From Bugula neritina (taxonomy: Eukaryota > Bryozoa > Gymnolaemata > Cheilostomatida > Bugulidae): DNA of 64,000 bases. A program made the translations under genes and the position numbers. Shown here piece after piece: positions 27,690 to 41,405 of this stretch. The stretch lies in the NCBI GenBank assembly GCA_964035545.1, contig OZ037766.1:15824722-15888721 (forward strand), given 5' to 3'. Each line of letters starts with the position of its first letter. The first letter of the stretch is position 1. The notes under the pieces are model-generated. The model was not told the origin of the DNA. It made no database searches and saw only the letters and a list, made by a program, of their open reading frames with translations.

Positions 27690-27910
27690 CACAACAACTA
27701 TTGTGGTCGCCACCATTGAACTATAGTTTCCGTTCAGTGGTCGCCGCCACCTGAACCCCACCGGCCAATCAGATGACGCTTACCATTTATAAGTAGTGCC
27801 TTCCGGCGCCCAGCCTCAGTTTTGAGATAGCTATAGGATTAAACTAGTCACTTGTGTATCTGATCTCATATGTGTGTTCTTTTTCTATTATTATACTTTG
27901 TCTTTTACAG
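27690..27910 (+). mobile_element. LTR fragment, promoter part
   Basis: This piece is the opposite-strand relative of parts of 36060-36529 and 53519-53984. The shared core is ggccaatca(g/a), a TATA-like tataag, then the GC-rich ttccggcgcccagcctca. CCAAT, TATA and a GC-rich start region in that order look like a retroelement promoter. Only the central part of the LTR is recognisable here. Confidence 0.55.
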
Positions 27911-28349
27911 CTAGATCTAAAGTATAGTGGATTGTATAACGTAACCACTCCTCAGTTCTCTTCACAAACCTTGTATTTAGGTTATGAGCCAGCAGTTTAG
28001 CACATAATAGACCACACTAGTAGTAGTCCACAAAACTGCAACACATGGCAGTCACATGGGTAAGTCATAAACATAAATCAATCTTGCTGAACCATCGATT
28101 AAATAAATAGTCAAGCATAATTAAAAGTTATACTCCAATAAGTAGACAGCAGCTGATTAATTAGATAATATAAAAAGAACATGCAGTTCGAGTAATTTGA
28201 CTTATGATGAGACTATAAAATAATACATATATTGACTTAATCTTTCTTTATGTTCATTATGTTCTGGAAAGCCACAGCTGAACCAGTAAGAAAAATTATG
28301 TAACATTTAGCCAACTTTTTGTAACGTTTTGTCATAATTTTACCTACTG

Positions 28350-28757
28350 TTTTTTTTTGAGTATGTGATGATGGCAGGCCAGGTTAGAGGGGGGGGGGGA
28401 GTTCGTGTGAAACATCAAGTTAAAAACTCAAGAGTTCCCCTGCCAGCCATCATACTGACCAATGCACAATCTGTACGCTACAAGCTAGATGAACTGCACG
28501 GATTAATATTAAATACAGAAGCACTTGGGGCAGAGATTCTTTTATACGCCAGGCAGCACTCAAGCTAAATAAACTTGTATAATAAATTTTGTTAATTGAA
28601 CTTCCAGCCTCAGAGACTTTTTACTCCTATTTTTAAGCCATGTATGTTACACTGTTATCATTTTTAATATCATGGGCATCGGTATTTAACACTTTTTTTT
28701 ACAACATATATCATGTTAGTGATAGAAATAAAATCAATCAATCAATCAATCAATCAT
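28350..28757 (+). mobile_element. Internally deleted CR1/L2-like LINE fragment
   Basis: A 67-codon frame (28365-28568) has a basic N-terminus and then LPAIILTNAQSVRYKLDELH, the classic start of the endonuclease domain in CR1/L2-like LINEs (usually LPSILLSNVRSLRNKLDEL). It stops soon after, and a 3'-UTR-like segment with gatagaaataaa and an (atca)n tail (28732-28757) follows. Most of the ORF is therefore missing. A run of nine to ten G near 28390 may affect the reading frame. Confidence 0.75.
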
Positions 28758-29866
28758 TCTCTGGTCCAAACTTATTGATGCATATGCTACCGGTTTGCCT
28801 GGTTGCATTAGGCAGTGGAGGCTTGTTAGCAAGCTGAGTTTGAAATCATGTTTCATTGATAGAGCTACTTTCCAATTGTTATGTTGTAATTTCAGAGTGG
28901 TGAGATATATTCCAATGTACAGATGTCTTTATATACACACACTAGACAGCATTCGGAAGGCCTATTGCTCTAAATGAAGTAACTTTTGAGGCTTTATAGG
29001 CCAAATCAACTTAGCTTTTTTGTTGTTAATTATGCAGTTTTGCAGCTTACAGATCATTAAAAGATAAGGAGCTGCCAAGCCAGGAATTTGCCATTGAATT
29101 TAATACTAAAATAAACCATTATTTTTTTTACACTATAATTTTTAAATGCAACCTATTTTTAGAAAATACTTCATCCTTGCTAAATGTTTACAGGGCCTAT
29201 TTCCCCTAGTTTATTGCTTTTTTCATATTTTTTTAGTTTAAACTTTAAAATATGTCAACATAAAGAGCTTATATAAACTGACTAACTGTAGCTAAAATAG
29301 AATTGCATTCCCCTGCCATTTTTGCAAGAACTGCAAAATATATAGTACTGATGAAATGCTAGTAAATGATATAAAAATGGTTAGAAAATAACAAATTTGA
29401 ATAATTGATATCTAAGAAAATAAAACAAACGACTACTAAAAGTTTACTGACCTATATATTATGTAACTGTAAATGGTTGAATGTCAAACAGGTAATAAAA
29501 TAAAAGTGTAATTATTTTTATTGCGTAAGCTTATGTTTATTGTACCTAATATGCTTCAGCTGTTCTGCAGATAATAAAAACTAATGCAAACAGTTACAAT
29601 TAATCTTCTATATTAAAGCACATTCCAACATCTAACAAATATAATAGATTTTATAAATGACATAATGATTTGTGATATAATTCTTTTAATTATATTTAGT
29701 AAAGTCAGTATATAATATATACAAAATTACCATAGTTTGCTAAAAAAACAACATCAACATGGTACAAATAACTTAAGCCCTAAGTCAAACAAACTTGCAG
29801 GAAGATGTCACCTATGTTACATAATTACATTCATTTATAGAGAGCCAATAATAGTGTGCTGTGTGA

Positions 29867-30283
29867 GTGTGTTGTGCGTTTCAGACTATTGGACCTTCAG
29901 AACAATGGGCCTTTAGAATACTGCTCAATCCCATTTTAACTACACTAAATGAAGAGGTCAGTGCATTGTATTGTATTGTAGACCTTGTAGACCATCTAGA
30001 TCAAGCAGACTGTGACACCTTTGGTTTTCTTACTGACACTCAATTTATAACTATTGCATGCAAATTTCTTGACTGTATATTACTAGTATTGTATTGTATT
30101 GTAGACCTTGTAGACCATCTAGATCAAGCAGACTGTGACACCTTTGGTTTTCTTACTGACACTCAATTTATAATTATTACATGCAAATTTCTTGACTGTA
30201 TGTTACTAGCAAAATTGCTGCAGCAAAAACTTTATAACACAGCTAGCAGTTGGCTACATAATACCCGGTATCATTGCTTATAG
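29867..30283 (+). other. 138-codon frame made by a 123-bp tandem duplication
   Basis: A 123-bp unit occurs twice in direct contact (about 29967-30089 and 30090-30212) with very few differences. Because 123 is a multiple of three, the frame stays open and encodes a 41-residue repeat containing CIVDLVDHLDQADCDTFGFL. I recognise no family, and there is no splice or promoter evidence. It could be a fragment of a decayed gene or a chance frame in a recently duplicated noncoding segment. Confidence 0.4.
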
Positions 30284-30474
30284 AAATAGGTCTATTCAAA
30301 TGCCACACAGACAATGAATGTCAAAGGCAGGCCAAGAAAACTAGGCCTCCGCAATCACAAAGCCTAAAAGTAGTCAGTAAACAGTGGGTGAACTGTACTA
30401 TCTATACACTATACAACAAATCAAATAAATCCTTCCATCTTAAATAGCTACTTTTTTGACAAATTGTCCTATAA

Positions 30475-30830
<356 letters not shown>

Positions 30831-31429
30831 TTGCATTACTAACAAACTAGACATTATAGACAGAGTCATTACAACTAGTCGACAGGAAACTTTTATCACT
30901 CTGAAAGACCACAAAGAAAATTTTTCATGAAACTCAAGTTGCTGCCTTATAAATGCCTACAAATGTGAAAAGGTTAGTAATCAACTCTTAGATAGGAGTT
31001 TTACAAACGCGCAGCTAAGCCAAGGAAAGAATGTCAGTGACCCGATAAACTGGTTTAAAAGAATTAATTCAAATTTTTATTCTGTTCGACGCAGTAGACT
31101 TTTTATCCCTCAATGTCATAAAGCTTACACCAAAAAGCTTGGAATTTTGCATTGTCCTTTGACACCATGAGTAAGGATCAAGCAGAAATTATATATGCGA
31201 AAAAGTCTAATTTACTTTTCAACGCTGGACCAGCATAGGAAAACACGGCTTCAATTTTAAAGGGACAATGAGAGGATATTATGGCACAGAAACATGCAAG
31301 TTATTTAGAGAATACATTCTAAACATTGTAACACAGAACATGGAAAATGCTTTGGCTAATAAAACTAAAAAAAACAGAAAACATGAAAAAATATTTATGG
31401 TATCTAAATCTGTAAATCTCTGATGGAAA

Positions 31430-32090
31430 GGGTTTGGCTAACAACTTGTTTTTTGTGATGGCAAAAGAGGAATTTTGACTGAAGCCTCATTCAAACCTGG
31501 CCAACAGCATTATTCACAGCAACGAATCAGTGTTTACTAAGCCAGTGCTCTATAACCATTAAACTCGAGCTGCGCTCTCACCTAAGCACAGGATATTTGC
31601 ATTTAATGAAGCCTTGCTTCAACATGGCCAGCAACAGAGCTAATTTATTTTGTAAAGCACACATCTTGCTGAAAGTGACAGTTAAAGACATTAACCCTCT
31701 TTAAATAGTAGTTCTATTTCAGCAGATTCTAGGCAATTCGAGTTGAAATGACCTAGTTTAGTCTGCTAATAAATACATTAATCATAATATTTCTCAGATA
31801 AAACCTATTAGCATTGCTCGCCTACCTAAATAGAAGCATATCTAATCATTGTAATCAGGAACAATCACCAGGTAAAAGTTATAAGAATGCAAGCTCTGAA
31901 AACCCACTCAATACCTTAACTTTGAGGCTACTTATCGCTGTGCAATGTCCGGTCAACTCAAATACAAAACACTGCAAATTTCTATTCAAACTACATATGT
32001 AGGAAGATCAAGCTTTCAAACACTGTTGAGTAATTTGAGATGATTATAAATAATAGAAACAAGAAAATCACAACAATCATGATTGGTTAC
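31430..32090. repeat. Duplicated 5' flank of transporter unit, copy 2
   Basis: Homologous to 12040-12800 in direct orientation, including the SINE-like core near 31500-31580. In copy 1 this block lies upstream of an intact transporter. Here it lies between FAAH and pseudogene D, with no transporter exons immediately on its low-coordinate side. Confidence 0.7.
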
Positions 32091-32267
32091 AACTACATAC
32101 AGCAGACACCATAATAATATCACTGGTGCTGTGTTGTAGAGTTCTAGTTTCAGAGCTTGGTAAAATATGACTTTATAATGATCTATTTATGTGCACACTG
32201 GACTATATAATAAATAAAATTAGTTCTTCAAACTAGAACTACTTTTTTGACAAAATATCTTTGGTCT

Positions 32268-32540
32268 TAACGACACTACTACCACTACCACTATACCATT
32301 ACCACTATACCACTATACCACTACCACTATACCACTATACCACTACCACTACCACTATACCACTACCACTATACCACTACCACTACCACTACCGCTATAC
32401 CACTACCACTATACCACTATCACTGCCACTACCACTACCACTACCACTACCACTACCACTACCACTACCACTACCACTACCACTACCACTACCACTACCA
32501 CTACCACTACCACTACCACTACCACTACTACTACTACTAC
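32268..32540. repeat. (ACCACT)n satellite with TATACC variants
   Basis: Pure hexamer repeats from about 32430, preceded by interspersed actatacc units. It creates LPLPLP and SGSGSG frames that are not genes. Confidence 0.97.
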
Positions 32541-32544
32541 ATAT

Positions 32545-33645
32545 AGGGGTAACTGGTGGGGGGGGGGCACAACAGGTGAATTTTGAACTTTTCCCTCTCA
32601 TTTGTCTGTTTTTCAAGTTAATAGTTCAATAATCTCTAGTATAAATGCTACACCAGTTGTCTATTACAGGTATCAGTTTGTTGGTTCTATAATATCTTTC
32701 ACAACTTTCAGAATAATGAAATTTTCATGACAAAAAAACCGCCCATTGTTCTTCAATACCGGGTAAAATGGGCCACTGGGTGCAACACAACACATATATT
32801 GAAACTTTGCGGATTTGGTTGCCTCTAATCTTTATTTATTTATTATACACAAGTAAATAAAAATAGTCTTTCAGGTCTACAGCAAAAATCATGTTTTAGC
32901 TGTACAGTGTGTGCCACTACAGATAACAGGAAGAGATAAAATCAAACGCACATCACTCACTTTTACAGTGCCTTTATCATTTCTGTTTAGAACTGAAAAT
33001 GTTTTTCTATTGCCACTTCACAGGAACTTTCATCAGAAAAAACTTTAAAAACATATGCTGCAAAATTTCCAGTGGACTTTTTCTATGAACTGTAGCTAAG
33101 ATGGCTGAAGGGGGGAGGAAATGAGCAAATCACAATTTATTTTAGTCAAATACATGTATATTCCCTCAAGGATATAATGTATATTGAATATCAGGACTAT
33201 CCATTAGTAGCAACAGCAGAGTGTTTTGTATATGTTGTATAAAATGGCAAAGCTATAACTTCACCAGTTGCATATGAGGGCAGCTTAACCTTGTAGTTTG
33301 CTAGTCTTATTATAAAGTCTTTGATATTTTACAAAAAGAAGATCAGAAATGGCCATATCTATAGATTTTATTAACATTTCAACTAATTTTTGGGCAAACA
33401 AACTAATAACAGTGATCAGGGTGCAATGGTCAGGTGACCCATTGTGCCCCGTTTGGAAAAGTTGAAAATAAATGTGGCTCAAAGAACATTTATTTTAGAA
33501 TTTGCTATTATACTAGTTAAGCAATGTAGAGACACACAATGGCAACAATGTTAGTAAAAACTAGGCTTGTTACCACTGAGTGTAAAAAGTTATAAAGCTT
33601 TAATGACATCTTGAAAAATTTACAAAAAGTAGATGAAAACATTAC
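32545..33645 (+). mobile_element. GGGGTAAC-type TIR element, copy 1 (3' end replaced by TA repeat)
   Basis: It begins at aggggtaactggtggggg and is colinear with 48637-49372 at both ends. The middle (about 32750-33290) is instead shared, in reverse orientation, with 43000-44518. The right terminus is lost in the (TA)n run at 33655. It carries wording such as gcccattgtg/attgtgccccg. No intact transposase is present. Confidence 0.65.
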
Positions 33646-33654
33646 CCTTACATA

Positions 33655-33987
<333 letters not shown>

Positions 33988-34319
33988 GTGGACAGCAGCT
34001 GTTTCAAGATTTGTCCCCTCATCAGCACAAAACGGAATACCATGGCCCACAACCTTCACAATACCGGTAGAAAAACTTATATTTCTACTAAAGCATATTT
34101 ATAACCCTGTTAGGCCAGTGCAGCAGATACGCTACCTTACATCAAGTTTCAATGACAAATGTGGAAACTCAAGCCAGAAAGATCAAGTGACTCTAAGAGT
34201 CACAAGCTTTGCAAATTGCTAACACCTGGAGTTTGTGACCAAGAGGTCAGTCACTGAATGTCATTGCTGAGCAAATACGTATACAAAGGATTTTCTATGA
34301 TCTACATGTTTAACACACT

Positions 34320-34660
34320 TACCTTCTATGGCAATAAAGGAAAAATGATCTGTAATAAGTTCTTGATAGTGGAATGCTACCTTAGGCCGTTTTGATTACA
34401 CTCTTTCTAGTCCTGGAAAAGTACTCGAACTAGGACTAAGCCATAAGCAGTTGAACTGATTGAATGGAAATGAAACTTGAGATAAGCTGCACACAGAATG
34501 ATTTATTGTTCAGGAGTTCTGCATGACAGGAATTCTATAACGCCAAGCGGAGCATGAGATAAACCTTATATTAAAGTTTAAACTTGCAATCTTCACAACT
34601 CCAAGATATGAAGAAGTGAACTATTTGTACCTCCTGCCGAAATGACTTCATTCAAATTTA
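34320..34660. repeat. Duplicated 3' flank of transporter unit, copy 3
   Basis: Homologous to 7046-7400 and 13590-14165. It sits immediately downstream of pseudogene D. Homology with the region beyond gene B continues through 34675-34860 (compare 8096-8275). Confidence 0.75.
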
Positions 34661-36059
34661 ATAAGGCTATACCACAAGTCTTGCTGAAGTGAATAAAATA
34701 TTTAAGTCAGTTTATTGAGCCATTAAAGTCACAATCCGAATAAGTTGAACCTAGAAACTATGTATGCAGGCTCAGGGCTACTCTAAGGAACTTTAAAATT
34801 AAATTTAGAAGTCATGAAACAGTGAGGACAACAAAACATACTTTTAGTGGTGTCAAATAAAGATTTTTATGAAAAACATCTTACAAAATATCGAATATTT
34901 ATTAGACTACAACTTTAGAAAATGTGTCACCATGTGAACAAGCAATACTTTGCATTACAATAGGTAAAACACAAATAATTACACCATAACCCAAGGAAAA
35001 CTTCATTATCTGAATATCAAACATTTCCACAAAGTGACCAATAGTGGGCAGGAATGAGAGGTCAGCTATACCAGAAGCAATTGAAGGTACCATAACTCCA
35101 GTAGCAGTTACAGTTATGTAGCGGTTAATCCAGGCAACTCCTGAAGAGTATATTAGACCAATGAAATGTCCTAAACAACTTACAAATTGCCACAGAGCAG
35201 TGTGGTTGTCACTGTAGAAAAACATAACTAAAGCGTTGATTAAATTCCCCACACCTTCAATAAAAATAACATATTTCATATGAATCAAACTACTAACTAG
35301 GAAGCCTAGTGTTTGACCAACTGTATGAGACAACTAGTAAACTGTAAGAAGGTTTTCAACTTTACTTGGGTTACAACAAGCTTGGTTTCTTGCATGGGAA
35401 TAAATGTATTTTACTCCAATACTTTCACCACTGGTTGCTATGTAGCACCACAAAAATAGTAATACATAAAGGAAAAAAGGGAATATCGGATTACCAAGAG
35501 CACAAGCATTAAAGTTGAACATTTCTCTGAATGATCTTTTACTATTTTCTTTATTACAACCATTCAAATTCTTGTCTTGCTTGCTAGTAAATAAATAAAA
35601 TCAAATCCAAATGCATGCTATTATAGTTACAGAATGAAAAAGCCACATTTCAAATTAGAAGAAGCGTTAGAGAGTGCTTGCAGGTAGGTTTGTGGTTGCA
35701 TTGTATAATGTTAAGTCAGTGCCATTCATGATATTAAATGTCAAGTTATTTAAAGGTGGAGGTGTCGTCACTTCCCAATCAGAACTGGTAATTGTCTTTT
35801 CATTTATAGGAAGCTGCTTACTGATGAAGGGCTTCACAATTAGAGGGACGATAAAGCCACCAACCCCATAACCAACATGAACACTGTGAAGAGGTTTACT
35901 GCCTTTCTCTTTCCAAATACCCGTTATAATTATTTGACCAGCTGTAACAGAAAGTGATGCTAATTTCATAATTAATCCTATAAGTTTACATAAGATACTT
36001 ATAAAAAATACAACATAGTAGGTACCTGAAAATTATTTGTCAAGAATTAGGCATGTTGT

Positions 36060-36529
36060 TGTAGTTTTGTGCACTATTAAAGTGGGGCATTATTGTACCA
36101 TGAGTTATTACTGCATGCTTTACTATGAGGTTACTAGAGAAACCGAAATAGTTGACATTTAGAAAAGAACTGTATTGAAAGTCTAATTAGATACAAATAA
36201 AGTCATCAAAAGTCGCAAAAGAATATACACATATAGAACAGCTACACAATATTATTCTAGTCTACGTGACAGTTATCCTCTGACTGAGGCTGGGCGCCGG
36301 AATGCGCTGCTTATATCCATAAGGTTGATATTGATTGGCCAGTAGAAGGTATCGGCGGTGTCCCCATGGGGAGTGACGCGGTGCCGCATGCAACTGTGGC
36401 ATCGCTAACGGAGTTGTAGTCTCTTTACTTTTAATATTTCATAATATAATACATTGTCACCGCTCTGCTGTAAGTACTTATATAGGGGGTATTGGGGGGG
36501 GGGGGGTTATACTTCCCACGGCCACTACA
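36060..36529 (-). mobile_element. LTR-like element in intron 4 of copy D
   Basis: About 470 bp with ends tgtagttttg and cactaca. It is the same family as 53519-53984. Read on the minus strand it has a CCAAT-like word, ataagcagcgc and a GC-rich start region. A run of 13 G near 36494 is a length-uncertain site. No clear target-site duplication was found. Confidence 0.65.
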
Positions 36530-36689
36530 ATATACCCTAATGACAGTTATTTGTTTAGCATTTCAAAGTTAATAGCTATTGTTGGAGTAATCCTAAGGAC
36601 CAAAAACCATGAACCCAGGGTGTTCAGTTCAACTTTCATCAGCAAAATTAAGTTGTATGTTAGGTCCTTATGCTCTTTGGTTACAGGCT

Positions 36690-36985
36690 GATTCAATGAG
36701 CTGGCGGGTCGTTCTTTTAGTGCTGAGACTACCCAGTAGCCTCTTCAGAGTAATGCTTTGTGCGCCAGGGTAGTGGTTTGTGCTAGATCGAATACTAGTG
36801 AAAGGGCAAAAGTTTTATAAACTATCTAGGCTTTTGGTAAAAAAAGAGTAGTAGTGATCCAAAGGAGTTGAGAGGCCAGGGTTACTTGAAGACCAAAAGA
36901 GTAACTGAAGGGTCAAATGAGCTCTAAAGGTTTGAGTTCAAATCTCAGTAGGGGAAAATATTTACAGTTCTATCACATTCATCAT
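36690..36985 (+). mobile_element. tRNA-derived SINE-like insertion in intron 4 of copy D
   Basis: The segment is absent from the homologous intron of gene B (about 9740-9790) and contains gagactacccagtag, shared with the SINE at 60545-60660. It also has a degenerate B-box-like gagttcaaatctc. Confidence 0.5.
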
Positions 36986-38007
36986 GGCTGGTAATTCTTA
37001 AGCAAACAGTGCATTTTTAACTCAAAGAATTTTAAATAAACTAGCTTTGAGCTAAGGTATTACTTCTTGTGTTTTTTGCATATGGTTTTAAGTATTCAAT
37101 AGTTTATGTGTTCAGGAATTTCTAAAAAAATAAACTTACCAATATCCAAGAGAACATTTGCCAGACATTGACAGAATGGAATAACTGAGTTTAGCACTGC
37201 ACATAGCATTACAGATGCTGCTAGGATAAGCCCAACTTTACCATGAAGCCTTTCCACTATGTATCTACCACCTGAGATATTTTCAACACTTGCATGTACA
37301 GAGTTGTTACGTTAGCAAAACAGTTTGTTGGATGCAGTACAACAATATTTGTTCTTTGATGTTTTGTATAGAATGAGAGAATTTATAATCATAGATAGTA
37401 GCTACTGTTTAATTGCAGTTATTGATGAACTGTGACTGCATATGCAGATCACTGATAGGACTCAGAAGTCATCAAGCTACTCACAAACAGCTGTAGGCAG
37501 ACATCATACTCTACTTAAAGAGATAGCAAAGAGAGAGAGAGAGAGATTGATAAACTTACAACATAGAAACAACACATAAAACATTCTCAATCGTCAAACT
37601 GTTAAGAGAAGCTAGGTTGCAAAGTTTTACCCAAGAAACATCCACATAAGCCACCAACACCCTTCATAGATACAGCTTGAGATAGAGCACCATAGTTTGA
37701 GTTTGTTAGAGACATCAGATCTTGAAATGTTGCTGTATTTACTTCTGACCACAAGCCCTATGCAACAGTGAGATATTTATGTGGAAAAGAGTAATATTTT
37801 ATATACTTATTGATCAATTATCATAATTGGTATCATTTTTTAAAAATTATAGTGCAGCTTGTGATGTATTTTTCAACCGGATAAAAATATTTTAACATTG
37901 CATAAATCTTACCATGCTAAACCAAACTAGTATGACACACATTTTTTTGCAATTTTATATATTATTGAAAGTTGCATCTTCTCTGTTAAATCATCACTTT
38001 GCTCCCC

Positions 38008-40800
38008 TTTTAACACCTCAAGCAAGAAAGCAGACAGCTAACTTGTCAGCTTCTGCACAAGAAATTCGGTCTACTAATAGCCCCCAAGACAGAGCTTACT
38101 CAACAAGTGAAAACTTTCTTAAGCAAAGCCCATACAGTCAACCATAATGGCTTTAATGTTGTGAGTTAACTAGGTCAAAGTTTTATTGTAGCCATGATCT
38201 CGCCAAACAAATCTACACCAGAGCTTATCCTTTGTGATGGAAACTTCATTGAACTTCAGAACTAAGAAACAGATTTCAATGCCTTCATAAAATCCGAAGG
38301 CCCAAACTAAAAAGGTATGTCAAAGATAAAGCTAAAGAAGCTATGATTGGTCACGTCATTACAAATAGAGAAGGCAAATAAAGATGCCAGAAAAGAGCCC
38401 AGTGCCCGGTTTGGCAACCAAAACGTCAACCAAGCTTTGTGAAAAAAGCTAGAAGCTTGAAAAAAGGCAGAGGCAAGACTCACCTGGTCTTCGACGCTAT
38501 GACAACTTTCTACTTCCTATTCTGTCAGCAATGATAGATGTGCCAGAGTTTACAATCATTTAACCTGAGACAAGAAAATGAAAGGTTGGCTAGCAAATTC
38601 CTCGACAGGATGATTAGACTTTTGGTCAGAAAAGTGAACAATACAAAAAAAGCTGCAGATTGATAGCTAGACTTCAAAACATTTGTCGATTTTGTAGTGG
38701 ACCATGCTAATGTTGAAAATAAGTAATTAGAGAAGCTGATTAAAACTGGAAGTAGAGAACAGCCTAATCGATGATCCAAAAGCATAGAGGTTCTATCAAG
38801 GCACTATCAACAGCCAACAAAAATGGTTGCGAATGCTGTAAAAAAGTAATCACAAGACAAGCAATTGTTTTGAGTTTGAAAAGCCATATAGTGAGAGAAC
38901 CAAGATTTTAGCCAAGCACCGTTTGTGCTTTGCTTGCCTTTCAGATGGTCATAAATCCGGTGATTGCAAAAAACAAGGCCACTGGAAAAAAATTAAATAT
39001 CACCCAAAACTGTTTCACAAAAATCCAGAAGATTGGAACTCCATAAATAGAACTTGAAAAGAGGATGAGAAGAATAAATCTAAAATAAAGAAGTCAGGTG
39101 GATAAAAACAAAACAGCCAAAGCCGAGTACAGAAAGGAGAGGTTTAATGCAGAATGATAAGCATGGTACTACTTACTTATGTATCATCTGGGCAAGAAGA
39201 AAAAGGAGTTTTAACATAAACACTACTAAACACCCAATCTCATGCATGTTTAATTACCAGAGAGTTAGTCGGTCAAATCACACCTTCCTATGATAAAAAA
39301 GAGCTTAGGTACTAGATGCACCATATATAGAGAAACAGGCAACTCAATAAAACAGTACAATAAATGTATAGCTTTGAAGGTGCAACAGCGACAGCTCAAC
39401 TGTACTATCTCCATATGAACAAAAGAAAATCTATCCTGAGAAAGATCAAATCCACATAATAGAGAAGGTAGGCAACCTGGAACACCTAGCAAAATTTATA
39501 TCAAAGACACTTCTTCTCCCTCAGATAAAGGTTAACTTTCTTGTCGCAGCAGACTGCCCAGAAGCCTTGGCTCCGCTGGAGTCAGTCATAAAAAACAAGG
39601 AGAGCTGTTTGCAATACGGAGAGTCTGTGGAAAGTCTGCGGTAAACAAAAACGTGCAAAGGACATGTCTATATAACACCCCAAACACACGTTCATCAACC
39701 ATTGCTGCCTTACAGAAAAACTTTGAGGACCAACAGAGATGGTAATGCAAAGCTCTTTCAGAATGACAAATTGTATGACTATTTTAGATAGTCAGAGCCC
39801 AAGAGCAAAAAATGAATTCTATTTGATGTTATTGCCTTTTAGACAAAAGACAATCCAATAAAAAGCAAGCTAAAAAGCGATTTGAAGTTACCGCAAGAAA
39901 GCTCAACTTAGATAGGACATCAATATACACAATGTTTATAAATTTCTAATTTCCACAGGGCAACTCAAAAGCCCTGGAAAAAATGATATATTTTTCACTT
40001 CACAGTCAAACATCCAAGGAAGTACAAGCAACTTATCGTCTTTGACTGTAGTGCTACTTACACTTGCATGTTTTTCAATGATCACCTGCTACAAGGACCA
40101 CACCACAGGAATATTTTTCTGGGAATTTTGTATAGGTTTCGATGCAAAACCATAGCTGTAGCCTGCAATATAGAGCAAATGCTTTGCAATTTCATTGTGA
40201 AGACCGAAGATAGAGACGACTTACAGCTTTTCTAGACTGAGAATAATCAAATGGGAAAATACAAAATGACTAAATACATTTTTAGAACCCCATCTTCTTC
40301 TGGTGTGATCTATGTAAATTAGTTTCTGAATACAAAATGACTCTAACTAAAAGCAGCATCTTTCACACAAAATGACCTTTATGTTGAGGATGGGTTAACA
40401 AAAACATCAACTCCAAAAGATGCAACGGGTCTGATATCTCCAGTCCGAGAGATTTGTGCTCAGGGAAACCCTAGACTTCACAAATTTACCCTAAATAAAA
40501 AAGAAATTTTATGAGTTGTGCCAGAAAGCAAAAGAAGCACAACTGGCATTGACTTGTTCTTTGAAGAGCTGCCAGCACAAAAAAACACTAGGTCTTGTGC
40601 GGCCTGTAGAGTCGGACTCAATCAAGTTCAAAAATACAATGACACCAAAGTCAGCTACCAATAGAGGACTATTGTCTGTTGTCTTTCAATACTATGGTCC
40701 AATCAAAGTACTGGCTCCCTTCACCTTCGAAGACGAGAACCTACTGCAGAAAGCAAACAAGTCTGGCCTAGACTGGAATGAAAAATAGATGCATATTTCG
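38008..40800 (+). pseudogene. BEL/Pao retrotransposon polyprotein relic
   Basis: The plus strand shows BEL/Pao landmarks in the right order, across many stops. A CCHC zinc knuckle (CFACLSDGHKSGDC) lies at 38926-38967. An aspartic-protease-like LLNTQSHACL lies near 39220. Reverse transcriptase follows: FDCSATYTC near 40040, LLQGP near 40087, and the active-site region at 40380-40397. There the usual YVDDG reads YVEDG, a change in the first catalytic aspartate. Downstream are REICAQGNPRLHKF and LSVVFQYYGPIKVLAPF (40663-40710), the typical BEL segment linking reverse transcriptase to RNase H. The element is inactive. It starts exactly where exon 2 of transporter copy D ends. Confidence 0.88.
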
Positions 40801-40894
40801 AATCCTGCTAGAAGAGATGAGCCCAACAACAAAATATATTAGATATTATCACTATACCCAGATGTATTAAAGCAGTCAGTTAAAAAAATCGCTA

Positions 40895-41403
40895 GAATGG
40901 AGTCTCATCATTTTTCAATGCTAGCTTCAAAGGGTATGGAGCACGTTCTCACTGAGACAGAAACATCATGGAAGGGAACTGAGAACAGAAAATAGAATTC
41001 TACATACTGCTGGAGCATCATGTTAAGAATCTTAGTTGTGGTAGGCAGAGCAGCTTTTGCATCACCCAGGATACCTATAACAAAGCTCTCCAAACAATAC
41101 AACTACTAAAGGGGATGTAGTGTCTGAAGGAAATCAGTTCAAGTTCTGAGCTCTCAAAAAATTCAAGCTTCAAAAAATTGGATCCAGGAAGATACTCTAC
41201 TGTATGAAGACATCATCTCCTGTTGTGCCCTAAGATCGATATTTTTAGCACCATAAAACGGTATGTTCTGTTTAATTTTCCTATAACACTTGAAGAATAC
41301 TTGTTGAGTGTATTTTAAAATAAAACTTCCCTTAATGATTTTTTACCACACCATTAAGGCGTTTTATATTTTATTGTAAAAGTTGGCTCATTTTTTGCAT
41401 TTA
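40895..41403 (+). repeat. Degenerate internal repeat of the retroelement region
   Basis: 40895-41175 is repeated directly at about 42690-43000, and 41200-41403 is repeated at 44527-44735. This gives the 40.9-44.9 kb stretch a duplicated, nested structure around the mariner element. Confidence 0.7.
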
Positions 41404-41405
41404 TA

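Larger units (their letters stand above)
34902..38007 (-). pseudogene. Transporter copy D, NaGLT1/MFSD4-like pseudogene
   Basis: Minus-strand exons matching gene B are the exon 5 equivalent 35941-34902, exon 4 37271-37140, exon 3 37757-37631 and the 3' part of exon 2 (about 38007-37913). Exon 5 carries a roughly 10-nt deletion and a smaller deletion, both shifting the frame near the YGFFII helix, and a TGG-to-TAG stop after LLTVY (35334-35336). Exon 4 lacks 36 nt, removing 12 residues of a membrane helix, although the frame is kept. Exon 2 breaks off abruptly at about 38007, where BEL/Pao-like sequence begins, and exon 1 was not found. Splice sites are otherwise conserved. Intron 4 hosts an LTR and a SINE-like insert. 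Confidence 0.9.

Noticed and set aside
32261-32632. LPLPLP / SGSGSG frames
   Set aside because: Translations of the ACCACT hexamer satellite.
36060-36529. LTRs at 36 and 53.5 kb as the LTR pair of the BEL/Pao element
   Set aside because: They read on the minus strand while the BEL/Pao polyprotein is on the plus strand, and they flank an intact host gene (copy E), so they are independent solo copies.
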